This document shows positions 33,290-45,998 of a stretch of 64,000 bases of DNA, piece after piece. Position 1 is the first letter of the stretch, and each line of letters opens with the position of its first letter. The notes beneath the pieces were generated by a model that was not told the origin of the DNA, made no database searches, and saw only the letters and a list, made by a program, of their open reading frames with translations. The DNA is from Salvator merianae (taxonomy: Eukaryota > Chordata > Lepidosauria > Squamata > Teiidae): the NCBI GenBank assembly GCA_003586115.2, contig QVOM02000091.1:1342251-1406250 (forward strand). Reading direction: 5' to 3'. The translations under genes were made by a program, and so were the position numbers.

Positions 33290-34130
33290 TTTTCATAGCT
33301 TTTGATACCATTGACCATGGTATCCTCCTGGAAAGGCTTACAGAGTTTGGGAGTTGAAGGCAGTGTGTTGCATTGGTTCAATTCCTATCTCCAAGACCAA
33401 TCCCAGAGAATGATAGCGTGAGATTCTTGCTCGACACACTGGGAACTCACTTGTGGGGTTCCTCAGGGATCGATCTTATCTCCCGTCTATATGAAGCCAC
33501 TGGGAGAGGTCATCAGGAGATTTGGAGTGAGGTGTCATCAATATGCAGATGACATCCAACTCTATCTCTCTGTTCCATCTGAATCAGGAGACGTGGTTGA
33601 AGTGCTTCACAAGTGCCCGGAGGCGGTAATGGGTTGGATGATGGCCAATAAATTGAAGCTGAATCCAGACAAGATGGGTGTGCTGTGTGTCACAGGGTCT
33701 TGAGTCCAGGAAGTTGGGAGGCGTCGTGTTCTCGATGGAGTTGTAATGCCCTGGAAAGAACAGGTACAAAATCTAGGGGTGTTCTTGGACTCTGCGCTGA
33801 TGCTTGAAGCTCAGGTGGAGGCCCTAGAGCTCCCACCCTCAGTAGCTAAAGGGGTGGGCACCTGGGATAGGGCCTTCTCAGTGATGGCTCCCAGACTATG
33901 GAATAGACTCCCCCCTGCGGTGCATCATGCACCTTCACTTTATATGTTTAGGAAAGCAGTGAAGATGCACCTCTTTGCCCTGGCCTTTGGCTAAATAAGG
34001 AAACAGCTTTTCCTCCCTATTTTCAGACACTGTTATTGTTTTAGTATGTTCATTTTATATTGGTTTTTAATGTTGTAACCTGCCTTGAGACGTTCGGGTA
34101 TAGGGCAGGATAAAAATGCAAATAATAAGT
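33290..34130 (+). mobile_element. L2-type LINE 3' fragment
   Basis: Broken frames read F-D-T-I-D-H-G-I-L-L-E-R-L, G-V-P-Q-G-S-I-L-S-P, Y-A-D-D-I-Q-L-Y and then A-F-S-V-M-A-P-R-L-W-N-R-L-P-P. These are the L2-clade reverse transcriptase palm and C-terminus. The 3' tail is GCCTTGAGACG...GGATAAAAATGCAAATAAT. An internal deletion lies between 33700 and 33830. Confidence 0.82.
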
Positions 34131-34134
34131 AACA

Positions 34135-34495
34135 GATAAGTAATTTAGGAATGTTTAGCCTGCAGAAGAGAAGACTGAGAAGAGACATGATAGCTGTTTT
34201 CAATTATCTGAAGGGCCGTCACAGTGCAGAGGGATTGTCCCTATTCCGACTTACTCAAGAAGGAGGGACTAGAAACAACGGGATGATACTTCGGTAATAG
34301 GTATAGACTAAATATTAGAAAAAGCTTTCTGACAGTAAGGGCGAACAGTCAATGCAATAGGTTACCACAGGAAGTGGTGAGCTCTACTTCTCTGGAGGTC
34401 TTCAAACAGAGGCTGGATAGACATCTGTCTGGGATGAGCAGGGGGTTGGACTCGATGACTTTGGAGGTCTCTTCCAACTCTATGATTCTATGTTA
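34135..34495 (+). mobile_element. CR1 LINE 3' end
   Basis: It encodes the final CR1 block (L-F-S-L-Q-K-R-R-L-R-R-D-M-I-A-V-F) with lesions and ends in the CR1 signature CTATGATTCTATG. It starts immediately after the L2 tail. Confidence 0.85.
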
Positions 34496-34789
34496 TGACT
34501 GGCACTGCACTTCAGCTAAGCTGTAAATCATTTGTTGCCCTCAATGCAGTCTCCATAACACAGTGACTTCTGGGAACAGAACCATGTGATGGATACTTGC
34601 TACTTTAAGGCTGTTGGGATAGGAACTATGTACCTCAAGGCAATTGTTTATATTGGGGCAAGAATTAGCATAGCAGAAACCATCTTCAATGGACCATAAG
34701 ACTGCACCAGAAACGGATGATCTCTGATACTGTTTCCAACCCAGGTATTCTATGAACTCATGATGACCTTACTTCAGTGGTTAAGAACC

Positions 34790-34920
34790 ATTTGGTCTTC
34801 CTTTGAACTCTTGTCAGTTCAGATTTCTTAATATGGTTCCAACCAATGCAATAGTAATTGTTAATTTTTATTTACAAAATCATTATTATCAGAGAAGGAT
34901 TAAGGAAGAACTTTGGTACA
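34790..34920. repeat. Older diverged copy of a segment inside the 36-47 kb tandem repeats
   Basis: CATTTGGTCTTCCTTTGAAC and the following ~130 bases resemble 36805-36930 and 43560-43690, but with many more differences than those two show to each other. Confidence 0.5.
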
Positions 34921-35369
34921 TAAGGCATAAGCAACCTTGTGTCAGGGTGGGCACATAGGACATTGGCATCTTATGGTATGTTGAAAATGCAGGAAATGGA
35001 CCAGCAGTGGCCTGAATTCCTGTTGCATCTTGGAATCACAAACTCCATTTTAAAAAGCACAAACTATTGCAAAATTTTCCTTTGGCTCTCTCTTCCCCCC
35101 CCCCCTTCTGCCACAAGGAAGCACATCTACATATCTATGTTAAAAGGTCTTGTTGGCTTCCTTCAGAACAATAGAAAAACTCTGCAGACTGGATACATAT
35201 AACTGGTACACTTTGATAAAAATACCAAAGGATATCTAAAAGGCATCATTTTTGTCATTAGAAAATATTGGCAAACTGCGAACGTTTTAACAGAAAACAG
35301 GTAAACATCTTGCTTACCTATCTTGACTACCCATCAGGAAACCTTTTTGTCTCTTATGGCTGGCCATTG

Positions 35370-36031
35370 TCTGTATGTTTGCTGGGGTCTTGACCTACAG
35401 TTAGCCCAAGCATGTGACATGTACTGTCCCTGGCCCCTCCCAGCCTTACTCTCCATAGCACACAAGTCCATGTGATTGGCATCCATTGCCCTGGATCCCT
35501 TCCACTGAGTCCCAGCATCCTTTTCACCAAGTCCAGGTAACCAATCCTGATGTTTCTCTGCCCCTGTCCAGCCCAGACTATAAAAACCTGTGACTTTTGA
35601 AAATCTCTTTCTCTCTTTGCCTCGCTTCTTTGCCTCTTTGGCTCTTGTTCCTACTCCTCCCCCCCCCCGTGTTTCTTTGTCTTTCCCCTTCCCCTCCTTG
35701 TTCTTTCTCTTCTCTACAGCCCATGTGGATCCAAGGATAGGTAAATATATATGTCTCTGGGAAGGGAAAACAGCTAAGTACTTTAAAGATTAGGTTCTAT
35801 TGTGCTTTTTGTGCTTTTGTTTTCTTCTTTGTTATTGCTGGAACCTTAGAATACTAGAAGGGTCTCCCTGCTCAGTTTCAAACCCTTTTTATCCTCTTTG
35901 CTCTGGCACTCAAAGTACATTTAACTGCTGTTGCCTATATTTTTGCTCTACTGCCACTTTTCTTAGTAAATAAATCATTTTATTGGGACTCTGCTTGCTT
36001 TGACTTGATCTTTTCTCTGCCTCATTTTTAC
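35370..36031 (+). mobile_element. Candidate LTR of an endogenous retroelement
   Basis: It has the promoter layout of an LTR: CCAAT at about 35550, TATAAAAA at 35580, a pyrimidine-rich stretch, then AATAAA at about 35968, ending near CA at 36031. No second LTR or viral protein is visible. The left boundary is a guess. The right part (from 35696) recurs at 40986 because the tandem duplication begins inside it. Confidence 0.4.
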
Positions 36032-36061
36032 ATGGTCCATCCCAGTTGATTTCCTGAAGTT

Positions 36062-36114
36062 GACTTCTATTTTTGTAAGCATTCTTCCTTTGCCTAAAAC
36101 ATTTGAACAGTACT
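36062..36114. mobile_element. Remnant right end of the Tc1 element in copy 1
   Basis: ACTTCTATTTTTGTAAGC through GAACAGTACTGTA matches the right end of the Tc1 in copy 2 (42818-42873). The rest of the transposon is missing, so this copy lost it by deletion after, or during, the duplication. Confidence 0.7.
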
Positions 36115-37639
36115 GTATGTTTTATATATTTTAAATAAAATTAATTTTTTTTAAAACAATTCTCCTCACAGGTACAAAGCGTGTACACAGGACAAACTGC
36201 ATTGCGTTTCCCTACCTGGTGTCTCCTGCCTCTGTCTACTCCCCTCCCGCTTGAGTCAACCTCCATGATTTTTATAAAGTGCCCTGGGTACATCTCTCTA
36301 TCCAGAGCCATCCTGTCCACACACCATTCAAATTTCCTGTTTCCATTTTGCCAGAAGGAATGATTGCCTAGCAGACTTTTTTTTCCCTGTGAACTTGTGC
36401 CACAACGTTATGAAGCAGGAATTAGTTGCAAGGGGTGGCAGAAATGCAGTCATGCTGCTCTGAGGTGCCCGGAGGCGAAGCCTGACCAGGAACAATGTGT
36501 ATTTTTGCCCCTCACTGAAGCTACTCGGACCAAGGCAGGCAGCCCCAGCTGGGGGTTGTCTTCCAGGCCCTTCTCAGCTGATGGAAGCACGCTGAGAGAT
36601 TCCCTTGCTGTTCTGCGCTGCCTGGACTTGTCGTTCCTCACTGGGGGAGCAGTGAGCAAGCCATTGGCCATCAGAGGTCCAGATGGTGCCTTCCTAGTCC
36701 TTCCCGGACACATTCCTAGCCCTCCTCTTCTCAACCACCCACCCACATGTTGTTGTTCAGCTGTTCAGCCGTTTAAGTGCTGGGGCAACACTACCTAAGA
36801 AAATTCATTTGGTCTTCCTTTGAACACTGCCAGTTCAGATGTCTTCATATGGTTTCCAGCTAATATAGTAGTGACTAGGCAACTTTTATTTCCAGATTCT
36901 GTAGTATCTGATAAGCAATGAGGAGGAATTGGTAGAGTTATGAAATAAATGTAATTTCCTTTAGCAAATATTGAGAAAGCTCAAGATCTGGGCCAACTTA
37001 AGTTAAAAGAAAGCGAGAAGAATGAAAGGCAATGATCTTGATCATATGATGGTGTAACTAAGGTGCCAGGAGAAATCGCTTAAGATTCAGGTATAGGCCA
37101 AGCTAGCAAGCTGACATGATTGCTATCGATGTCCCATCTCAAATACAAACTGTATCCAAAGGACAAACAGCACTCGCTACATCTCTCTGCCAGTTCACTA
37201 CTGAACCCAATTCAAGGTGTTAATCTTAACTTGGGCCCCATCCAGACTGGGTAGGGAATATAGTGCCATTATGGCTATTCTATGGTGGGATTGTCATATG
37301 TATCTGTGGGAACCCCACCATAGCTCTGCTGTATCCCCCCTAAAATATGTGATAGTCTATTTTGGGCAGTTTTCCTGAAATAGTGCTATTACTTACCTTC
37401 TGGATGAAGCCACCATCTTTGCTGTGGCCACTGCACATGTGCAGCGGCCAAAAAAGACAGCTGTGCATGTGCGGTGGTGGCATCGCGCACATCCAGGTAT
37501 TTTGCACTGGCAAAATATTGGATGTGGACATCACTAAATGTGCACTGACAGTGGGGGTCCCCATGCTGTGTAGCCAACTGGTGATAATTCTGGAGGGGGC
37601 TTTTCTCTGGAATATCACCTTTAGTACAACGTTTGACTG

Positions 37640-37990
37640 GCATCTGGAGCTGGTCTTATGAGGCCCTAAATTGCTTGGGCCCCAAATATCTAAAGGAACA
37701 CCTCAAATATCAACCTGCCCATGCCGTAGGATCTGCAGGGGAGGCCCTCCCGATTGTACCACCAACTTCAGTAGCTGAGGGCGTGGGGACCCATGCTAGG
37801 GCCTTCTTGGCGGTGGCGCCTAGATTGGGCACCGGGCACCTTCCATTAAACGTTTAGAAGATTGGTAGAAACGCACTTATTTACCCTGGCCTTTAACTGA
37901 AATAAGAAAACATCTTCCCCTCTTCACATTTTGTTATTAATTGAGGATACTATTATTTTTAGTATGTTCGTCTTATATTTTGTTTCTATT
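37640..37990 (+). mobile_element. L2-type LINE 3' fragment (copy 1)
   Basis: Frames read C-L-G-P-K-Y-L-K-E-H-L and then A-E-G-V-G-T-H-A-R-A-F-L-A-V-A-P-R-L, the L2 C-terminus, followed by the tail. The tandem copy is at 44396-44746. Confidence 0.7.
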
Positions 37991-38078
37991 GCTAATTTTG
38001 CACCGCGGATGCTGGTATCCAGCTTCAGGTCCAGTTTCCAGCCCTGAAGTGCAGACAGTGTCCACACTGCATGGTCAA

Positions 38079-38120
38079 TACCACAATAGAACAGACTAAT
38101 TAGTCTGTTCTATTGTGGTA
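38079..38120. repeat. Perfect 42-bp palindrome, no spacer (copy 1)
   Basis: Left arm begins TACCACAATAGAACAGAC and the right arm is its exact reverse complement; the centre is AATT. The palindrome is fully conserved at 44836-44877 in copy 2. It ends the repeat family related to 4985-5350. Confidence 0.95.
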
Positions 38121-38349
38121 AGTGCAAAAACACCCTGTGCTATTGCTAACTTGGCTGCTGTGAGAAGAAATCTGAGCAGAATTTTGTGAGGTAGACCTGA
38201 ATGTTGAGTTTCAAACTTAAAGAAGAAAAAATATTTGAGAGAGAGGATGACTGGTCACTCCAGGGTTTTGTTTCCTGCTCTATAGCCAGTTCCTTAACCA
38301 AAAAAATTTGCTTTTGCCCCACAATAACAAAAATAATTGGCCTGGCTGC

Positions 38350-38960
38350 TGATTTGCTACCGAGCCCAGTTCAAAGAATTAATGTTAATTTATAAGGCCC
38401 TAAACAGCGCGGACCCCAAATATGTAAAGCTGTAGTTCCTAACCTTTTTTCACTTGCATACCGCTTGTCAACCCAGCTGTATAAATTGTACCCGTCGTAT
38501 TAGCAAAATGTTCATAATTAATATAGTTGCTGTTTTGTGCCTTTCCCCGCCCTTATTCGATTTTTTTCCATGGAGCCTAAATGTCCTGGTTTGTATCCAT
38601 AGAGGTACATGTACCCCAGGTTGGGAATCACTGATTTAAAGACCTATCCCTGCTGTAAGATTTGTTGGTGAGGTCCTTTTGGTGGTCGCTTCTGAAGTTA
38701 ACGGGGTGGGGATGCGTGGGAGGGCATTCTCAGTGATGGCCCCAGACTGTGGAACAGTCTCCCTTCTGAGATACATCAGCCACCCTCTTTATATATCTTT
38801 AGACATTTGATGAAGATGTCGTTCTTTACCCTGGCTGAGGGAACAGCATTCCCTCCCGATGCAGGCCCCACCACTGTTTTAACTAACGTATTTGATATAT
38901 TTTCACACTGTTTTTATTGTGACCCACCTTGAGATCTTCAATTGTAGGCTGGGATAGAAA
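38350..38960 (+). mobile_element. Second L2 fragment, interrupted by a hAT MITE (copy 1)
   Basis: L2 sequence (L-I-Y-K-A-L-N-S-A-D-P-K-Y-V) runs to 38429 and resumes at 38634 (K-D-L-S-L-L). It ends with the tail CTTGAGATCTTCAATTGTAGG. The tandem copy is at about 45110-45730. Confidence 0.72.
38430..38633. mobile_element. hAT-like MITE with 8-bp TSD (copy 1)
   Basis: Ends CTGTAGTTCCTAACC and GGTTGGGAATCACTG are near inverted repeats. Flanks ATGTAAAG and ATTTAAAG match at 7 of 8. It is inserted in an L2 fragment; the tandem copy is at 45188-45391. Confidence 0.75.
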
Positions 38961-40434
38961 AATAAATAAATACACAACATCTTATCACATTGGTCCTGGC
39001 ACATTCTGAGTGTTTTGAGTCAGGAATCACAGACACACATACGCACCAAAGGTGCAACAGTGAGGAATTTTTATTTTTCCACAAACATGTTCACTAGACA
39101 ATCAAGGGTATTGATTATGGGGAATACCCTTAGGGTTGCTTTTGGGAATCAAATGATCAGGGAGAGGGAAATGGGGCAATCTTCATTGTGTATAAACACA
39201 CACACACAGAGGTTCAGATGCCTTGGAAAAAGACAGAAGGGAGAAAAAGATACACTTTCCCTTTCTTGAAAGGTTTGCTGGATCCAAATATCACATGGAA
39301 GATGGATGAGCAGCCAGATTACTTCGACAGCTCTTTCAGATAGATGGGCACCACCTCCTCAAGAGCTGATGAACATGCTGCCAGACCTAATTAAGTTGTG
39401 ATGCTGTTTTATATCTTGTCCTGACCATTGACATCTACTGAGGATGTTAAGAGGTGAGGTCTGCGCAAAGGACTCCACATGTCTTTTCAGAAGATTCCCC
39501 ATGTCAGCAGAACCTGCTCTGTAAATGAAGATTACTCATGGAGTGATCTCCCCTCACTACACTGTCTGTTCTTGCAGTGGTGTTGTGTTGTTCACATGCC
39601 TGCTACTGCTTGGAGCAAAATGAACACTGACTCAGGGAACAAAAGTTCCCTGGTTCCTTGTTTCCACTGGCAGTCTTCTCAGAGAGCACAGGAAGTGGCT
39701 GCGGAAGGCAGCCACTTTCCTGTGCTCACCATTGAAGACCTCACAGGACTAGATATGTCCAGACAACAGAGCTCCTATTAACCTCGTAGAACGCTGTCAG
39801 AACATTCCATCGTCAGAACACTCCACAATGGAACACTCCAATGAGTGTTAAGGGCATAGTGAGCGCTCCCAGGGTGCAGGGTTATGCATACCCCGTGCCC
39901 AAGATGACTCTCAGGCTGTACAGATGTGTGGGGCATGTACCTGCAATGCGGTCCCATGGCAACCTTAAGGTTCCATGTGAATCTTGTCTTAGTTTGGCAT
40001 ACAGTTCAGACAAAAAAAGCAAAATTTCTACACATGCTAGGAGACTTAAGCAACCAGTCCTGGCTGCTCCTGAGAGAGAAGAAACTCACACACTTTGGCC
40101 ATGTTTTGCAAGTGGATGAGGGACTAGAGAATAAAAAATGGTTCTCCTTGGCAAGCTTGAGGGAAGCAGAGGAAAGGGGAAATGGCCAATTTGGATAGGC
40201 AATGGGCAAAGAAGCCAGAATCTACCATGATGGAGCTTGCTAATGGCAAGTTCTTAGCCTGCTCAGTTTAATAAAGGAAGATTTCTTTATTTTTTGGTTT
40301 GGTTGCTGATGAGTTAAGTGGAAACAGATTGACTTTTCTGCTTCCAGACTGTAAGACAGGGTTTCGTTGCTTTCCTTGCTTTAAGAGCCCAAAAGATTCA
40401 TGCTAAGTAGATACTGTATATCACACCATACAAG

Positions 40435-40620
40435 CAGAGGCGTAGCTAGAATGTTTTCCGTCCGGGGCTGTGCCCGAGTTTGCTCAGAGGAACAGTTGAA
40501 GGAGCTGCATGGCCGTGTTGCCACACACGCAGCTTATGAACCCCAGGCTGGATGTGCCGCCAGGGACGACATGCCGCCCAGGGCGGGCCACCCCCCTCGC
40601 CCCCCCTTCCTACGCCACTG
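40435..40620. mobile_element. GC-rich hAT-like MITE (copy 1)
   Basis: Termini CAGAGGCGTAGCTAG and CCTACGCCACTG; flanks CATACAAG and CATATAAG match at 7 of 8. At 186 bp it is a short relative of 30980-31606. Confidence 0.85.
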
Positions 40621-41345
40621 CATATAAGATGAACTAGCATGTAAGGTGCACCTATCATTTGGCAAGAAATATTTGGAAAAAATAAGTTTAAAAATAGGAA
40701 GCAGGCTGATTGTTGTTGAAGTTGTTCTGGAAAAAGTGGGTCTTGTGTGGCAAAAAAATACGTCTGGCATTTGATGTAGCAGATTACATTAGGACTTCGT
40801 TATTTGATGGACTCACCACTTCAGTGTCTTTGCTTTCGCATTATCACGCACCTCTACGGTTGGATTTACATAACATTTTAAGGTCCTCCAGCTCTTATTT
40901 CCAGAAGGGAAGTTGTACACTGTCATAGGTTGGGGTTAGTACAGGAACCTGCTCCATTAATAGTTGCATTGAAGAGGGATCCCGTCCTTGTTCTTTCTTT
41001 TCTCTCCAGCCCATTTGGCTCCAAGGATAGGTAAATATATATGTCTCTGGGAAGGGAAAACAGCTAAGTACTTTAAAGATTGGGTTCTATTGTGCTTTTT
41101 GTGCTTTTGTTTTCTTCTTTGTTATTGCTGGAACCTTAGAATACTAGAAGGGTCTCCCTGCTCAGTTTCAAACCCTTTTTATCCCCTTTGCTCTGGCACT
41201 CAAAGTACATTTAACTGCTGTTGCCTATATTTTTGCTCGACTGCCACTTTTCTTAGTAAATAAATCATTTTATTGGGACTCTGCTTGCTTTGACTTGATC
41301 TTTTCTCTGCCTCATTTTTACATGGTCCATCCCAGTTGATTTCCC

Positions 41346-42873
41346 ATTTTTAAAACCAACAGCCTAAAAGATCCTGCTCTTACAGAGAGACTGGGGAGAG
41401 CTTCCCCCTCCCCAAAAATAGAATTCCCAGCTCTCTGCTTGTATCAGAACAAAAGAGAAACCTAAATCAAATCAATATTTGGGTTGACCACCCTTTCCCT
41501 TCAAAACAGCATCAATTCTTCTATGTACGTTTGCACACAGGGTTTGAAGGAACCTGGTAGAGAGGTTGTTCCAAACATCTTGGAGAACTAACCACAGATC
41601 TTCTGTGGATGTAGGCTTACCCAACTCCATGTAATCCCAGAAGAATTGGATGATGTTGAGATCGGGATTCTGTGGGGGCCATATCATCACTTCCAGGACC
41701 CCTTGTTCTTCTTTACCCCGAGGATAGTACTTAATGACATTGGCTGTATGTTTGGGGTCATTGTCCTGCTGCAGAATAAATTTGAAGCCAATCAGACGCT
41801 TCCCTGATGGTACTGCATGATGGATAAGTATCTGCCTGTATTTCTCAGCATTGAGGACATCATTAATCCTGACCCAATCCCCAATTCCATTTGCTGAAAT
41901 TCAGCCCCAAACTTGCAAGGAACTTCCACCATGCTTCATTGTTGCCTACAGACACTCATTATTGTACTGCTCTCCAGCTCTTTGGCAAACAACTTGCCTT
42001 CTGTTACCGCCAAATATTTCAAATTTTGACTCATCAGTCCAGAGCATCTGCTGCCATTTTTCTGCACCCCAGTTCCTATGTTTTTGTGCACAGTTGAGTC
42101 ACTTGGCCTTGTTTCCACATCAGAGGTATGGCTTTTGGGCCGCAATTCTTCCACGAAGACCACTTTTGGCTAGACTTCTCCGAACAGAATATGAGTGTAC
42201 CTGAGTCCCACTGGTTTCTGCCAGTCCTGGACATGTTCCGATTTCAAAGGGAAGTAATCATGATCTGTCTTTCATCTGCTGCACTAAGTTTCCTTGGCCG
42301 ACCACTCCATCTACGGTCCTCAACATTGCCCATTTATTTGTGCTTCTTCAAAAGAGCTTGAACAACACATCTGGAACCCCCAGTCTGCTTTGAAATCTTT
42401 GCCGGGGAGAGACCTTGCTGATGCAGTATAACTCCCTTGTGTCTTGTTGCTGTGCTCAGTCTTGCCATAGTATATGCCCTGTGACATGAAACTGTCTTCC
42501 ACAACCTCACCTTTGTAGCAGAGTTTGGCTGTTCTTCACCCAGTTTTAAGCCTCCTACACAGCTGTTTCTGTTTCCGTTAATGACTGTGTTTCATCCTAC
42601 ATATGAAAATGATGATCATTATCACCTGTTTGGTACAAATGGTTAATCATACACCTGACTATAATCCTACAAAATCCCTGACCATGTGCAAGTGTACCTA
42701 GAAGAATTGCTGCTGTTTTGAAGGGAAAGGGTGGTCACACCAAATATTGATTTGATTTAGATTTCTCTTTTGTTCATTCACTTTGCATTTTGTTAATTGA
42801 TAAAAATAAACGATTAACACTTCTATTTTTGTAAGCATTCTTCCTTTGCCTAAAACTTTTGAACAGTACTGTA
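41346..42873 (-). mobile_element. Tc1-like DNA transposon, decayed
   Basis: The minus strand holds pieces of a Tc1 transposase in several frames: W-T-D-E-S-K-F-E-I-F-G (about 42030), Q-Q-D-N-D-P-K-H-T-A (about 41770) and W-P-P-Q-N-P-D-L-N (about 41690). These surround the DDE catalytic positions of the family. Subterminal inverted repeats of 75 bp lie at 41447-41521 and 42701-42775. The right outer end reads to GAACAGTACTGTA at 42873, as in Tc1 elements. The matching left outer end is absent, so this copy is also truncated. Stops and frameshifts make it inactive. Confidence 0.85.
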
Positions 42874-44835
42874 TGTTTTATATATTTTAAATAAAATTAT
42901 TTTTTTAAAAAAAAATTCTCCTCACAGGTACAAACCGTGTACACAGGACAAACTGCATTGTGTTTCCCTACCTGGTGTCTCCTGCCTCTGTCTACTCCCC
43001 TCCCGCTTGAGTCAACCTCCATGATTTTTATGAAGTGCCCTGGGTACATCTCTCTATCCAGAGCCATCCTGTCCACACACCATTCAAATTTCCTGTTTCC
43101 ATTTTGCCAGAAGGAATGATTGCCTAGCAGACTTTTTTTCCCCTGTGAACTTGTGCCACAATGTTATGAAGCAGGAATTAGTTGCAAGGGGCGGCAGAAA
43201 TGCAGTCATGCTGCTCTGAGGTGCCCGGAGGCGAAGCCTGACCAGGAACAATGTGTATTTTTGCCCCTCACTGAAGCTGCTCGGACCAAGGCAGGCAGCC
43301 CCAGCTGGGGGTTGTCTTCCAGGCCCTTCTCAGCTGATGGAAGCACGCTGAGAGATTCCCTTGCTGTTCTGCGCTGCCCGGACTTGTCGTTCCTCACTGG
43401 GGGAGCAGTGAGCAAGCCATTGGCCATCAGAGGTCCAGATGGTGCCTTCCTAGTCCTTCCCGGACACATTCCTAGCCCTCCTCTTCTCAACCACCCACCC
43501 ACATGTTGTTGTTCAGCTGTTCAGCCGTTTAAGTGCTGGGGCAACACTACCTAAGAAAATTCATTTGGTCTTCCTTTGAACACTGCCAGTTCAGACGTCT
43601 TCATATGGTTTCCAGCTAATATAGTAGTGACTAGGCAACTTTTATTTCCAGATTCTGTAGTATCTGATAAGCAATGAGGAGGAATTGGTAGAGTTATGAA
43701 ATAAATGTAATTTCCTTTAGCAAATATTGAGAAAGCTCAAGATCTGGGCCAACTTAGGTTAAAAGAAAGCAACAAGAATGAAAGGCAATGATCTTGATCA
43801 TATGATGGTGTAACTAAGGTGCCAGGAGAAATCGCTTAAGATTCAGGTATAGGCCAAGCTAGCAAGCTGACATGATTGCTATCGATGTCCCATCTCAAAT
43901 ACAAACTGTATCCAAAGGACAAACAGCACTCGCTACATCTCTCTGCCAGTTCACTACTGAACCCAATTCAAGGTGTTAATCTTAACTTGGGCCCCATCCA
44001 GACTGGGTAGGGAATATAGTGCCATTATGGCTATTCTATGGTGGGATTGTCATATGTATCTGTGGGAACCCCACCATAGCTCTGCTGTATCCCCCCTAAA
44101 ATATGTGATAGTCTATTTTGGGCAGTTTTCCTGAAATAGTGCTATTACTTACCTTCTGGATGAAGCCACCATCTTTGCTGTGGCCACTGCACATGTGCAG
44201 CGGCCAAAAAAGACAGCTGTGCATGTGCGGTGGTGGCATCGCGCACATCCAGGTATTTTGCACTGGCAAAATATTGGATGTGGACATCACTAAATGTGCA
44301 CTGACAGTGGGGGTCCCCATGCTGTGTAGCCAACTGGTGATAATTCTGGAGGGGGCTTTTCTCTGGAATATCACCTTTAGTACAACGTTTGACTGGCATC
44401 TGGAGCTGGTCTTATGAGGCCCTAAATTGCTTGGGCCCCAAATATCTAAAGGAACACCTCACATATCAACCTGCCCATGCCGTAGGATCTGCAGGGGAGG
44501 CCCTCCCGATTGTACCACCAACTTCAGTAGTTGAGGGCGTGGGGACCCAAGCTAGGGCCTTCTTGGCGGTGGCGCCTAGATTGGGCACCGGGCACCTTCC
44601 ATTAAACGTTTAGAAGATTGGTAGAAACGCACTTATTTACCCTGGCCTTTAACTGAAATAAGAAAACATCTTCCCCTCTTCACATTTTGTTATTAATTGA
44701 GGATACTATTATTTTTAGTATGTTCATCTTATATTTTGTTTCTATTGCTNTATTTTGCACCGCGGATGCTGGTATCCAGCTTCAGGTCCAGTTTCCAGCC
44801 CTGAAGTGCAGACAGTGTCCACACTGCATGGTCAA

Positions 44836-44877
44836 TACCACAATAGAACAGACTAATTAGTCTGTTCTATTGTGGTA
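44836..44877. repeat. Perfect 42-bp palindrome (copy 2)
   Basis: Identical to 38079-38120. Confidence 0.95.
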
Positions 44878-45187
44878 AGTGCAAAAACACCCTGTGCTAT
44901 TGCTAACTTGGCTGCTGTGAGAAGAAATCTGAGCAGAATTTTGTGAGGTAGACCTGAATGTTGAGTTTCAAACTTAAAGAAGAAAAAATATTTGAGAGAG
45001 AGGATGACTGGTCACTCCAGGGTTTTGTTTCCTGCTCTATAGCCAGTTCCTTAACCAAAAAAATTTGCTTTTGCCCCNACAATAACAAAAATAATTGTGC
45101 TGGCTGCCTATTTGCTAACGAGCCCAGTTCAAAGTATTAATGTTAATTTATAAGGCCCTAAACAGCGCGGACCCCAAATATGTAAAG

Positions 45188-45391
45188 CTGTAGTTCCAAA
45201 CCTTTTTTCACTTGCATACCACTTGTCAACCCAGCTGTATAAATTGTACCCTTCGTATTAGCACAATGTTCATAATTAATATAGTTGCTGTTTTGTGCCT
45301 TTCCCCGCCCTTATTCAATTTTTTTCCATGGAGCCTAAATGTCCTGGTTTGTATCCATAGAGGTACATGTACCCCAGGTTGGGAATCACTG
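45188..45391. mobile_element. hAT-like MITE (copy 2)
   Basis: Tandem-duplicate counterpart of 38430-38633, in the same L2 context. Confidence 0.72.
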
Positions 45392-45952
45392 ATTTAAAGA
45401 CCTGTCCCTGCTGTAAGATTTGTTGGTGAGGTCCTTTTGGTGGTCGCTTCTGGAGTTAAGGGGGTGGGGATGTGTGGGATGGCATTCTCAGTGTTGGCCC
45501 CAGACTGTGGAACAGTCTCCCTTCTGAGATACATCAGCCACCCTCTTTATATATCTTTAGACATTTGATGAAGATGTCGTTCTTTACCCTGGCTGAGGGA
45601 ACAGCATTCCCTCCCGATGCAGGCCCCACCACTGTTTTAACTAACGTATTTGATATATTTTCACACTGTTTTTATTGCGACCCACCTTGAGATCTTCAAT
45701 TGTAGGCTGGGATAGAAAAATAAATAAATACACAGCATCTTCTCACATTGGTCCAGGCACATTCTGAGTGTTTTGAGTCAGGAATCACAGACACACATAC
45801 ACACCAAAGGTGCAACAGTGAGGAATTTTTATTTTTCCACAAACATGTTCACTAGACAATCAAGGGTATTGATTATGGGGAATATCCTTAGGGTTGCTTT
45901 TGGGAATCAAATGATCAGGGAGAGGGAAATGGGGCAATCTTCATTGTGTATA

Positions 45953-45956
45953 AACA

Positions 45957-45992
<36 letters not shown>
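45953..45992. repeat. (CA)n microsatellite, expanded in copy 2
   Basis: About eighteen CA units with one TA interruption. The corresponding site in copy 1 (about 39194-39208) has only six or seven. Confidence 0.93.

Positions 45993-45998
<6 letters not shown>

Larger units (their letters stand above)
35696..40977 (+). repeat. Tandem duplication, copy 1 (5.28 kb)
   Basis: It aligns with copy 2 (40986-47763) from CCTTGTTCTTTC to AGAAGAGGG at roughly 98-99% identity by eye. Differences are the Tc1 insert (present only in copy 2), a longer CA run in copy 2 and scattered substitutions. It contains two L2 fragments (37640-37990 and 38350-38960), a hAT MITE inserted in the second, a palindrome and a GC-rich hAT MITE. 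No host gene is recognised; the 144-codon and other frames kept in both copies are only as old as the duplication. Confidence 0.93.

Noticed and set aside
36364..36798. 144-codon frame conserved between the two tandem copies
   Set aside because: The copies are so recent that any frame would be conserved. An antisense frame is equally conserved, and there is no domain or splice context.
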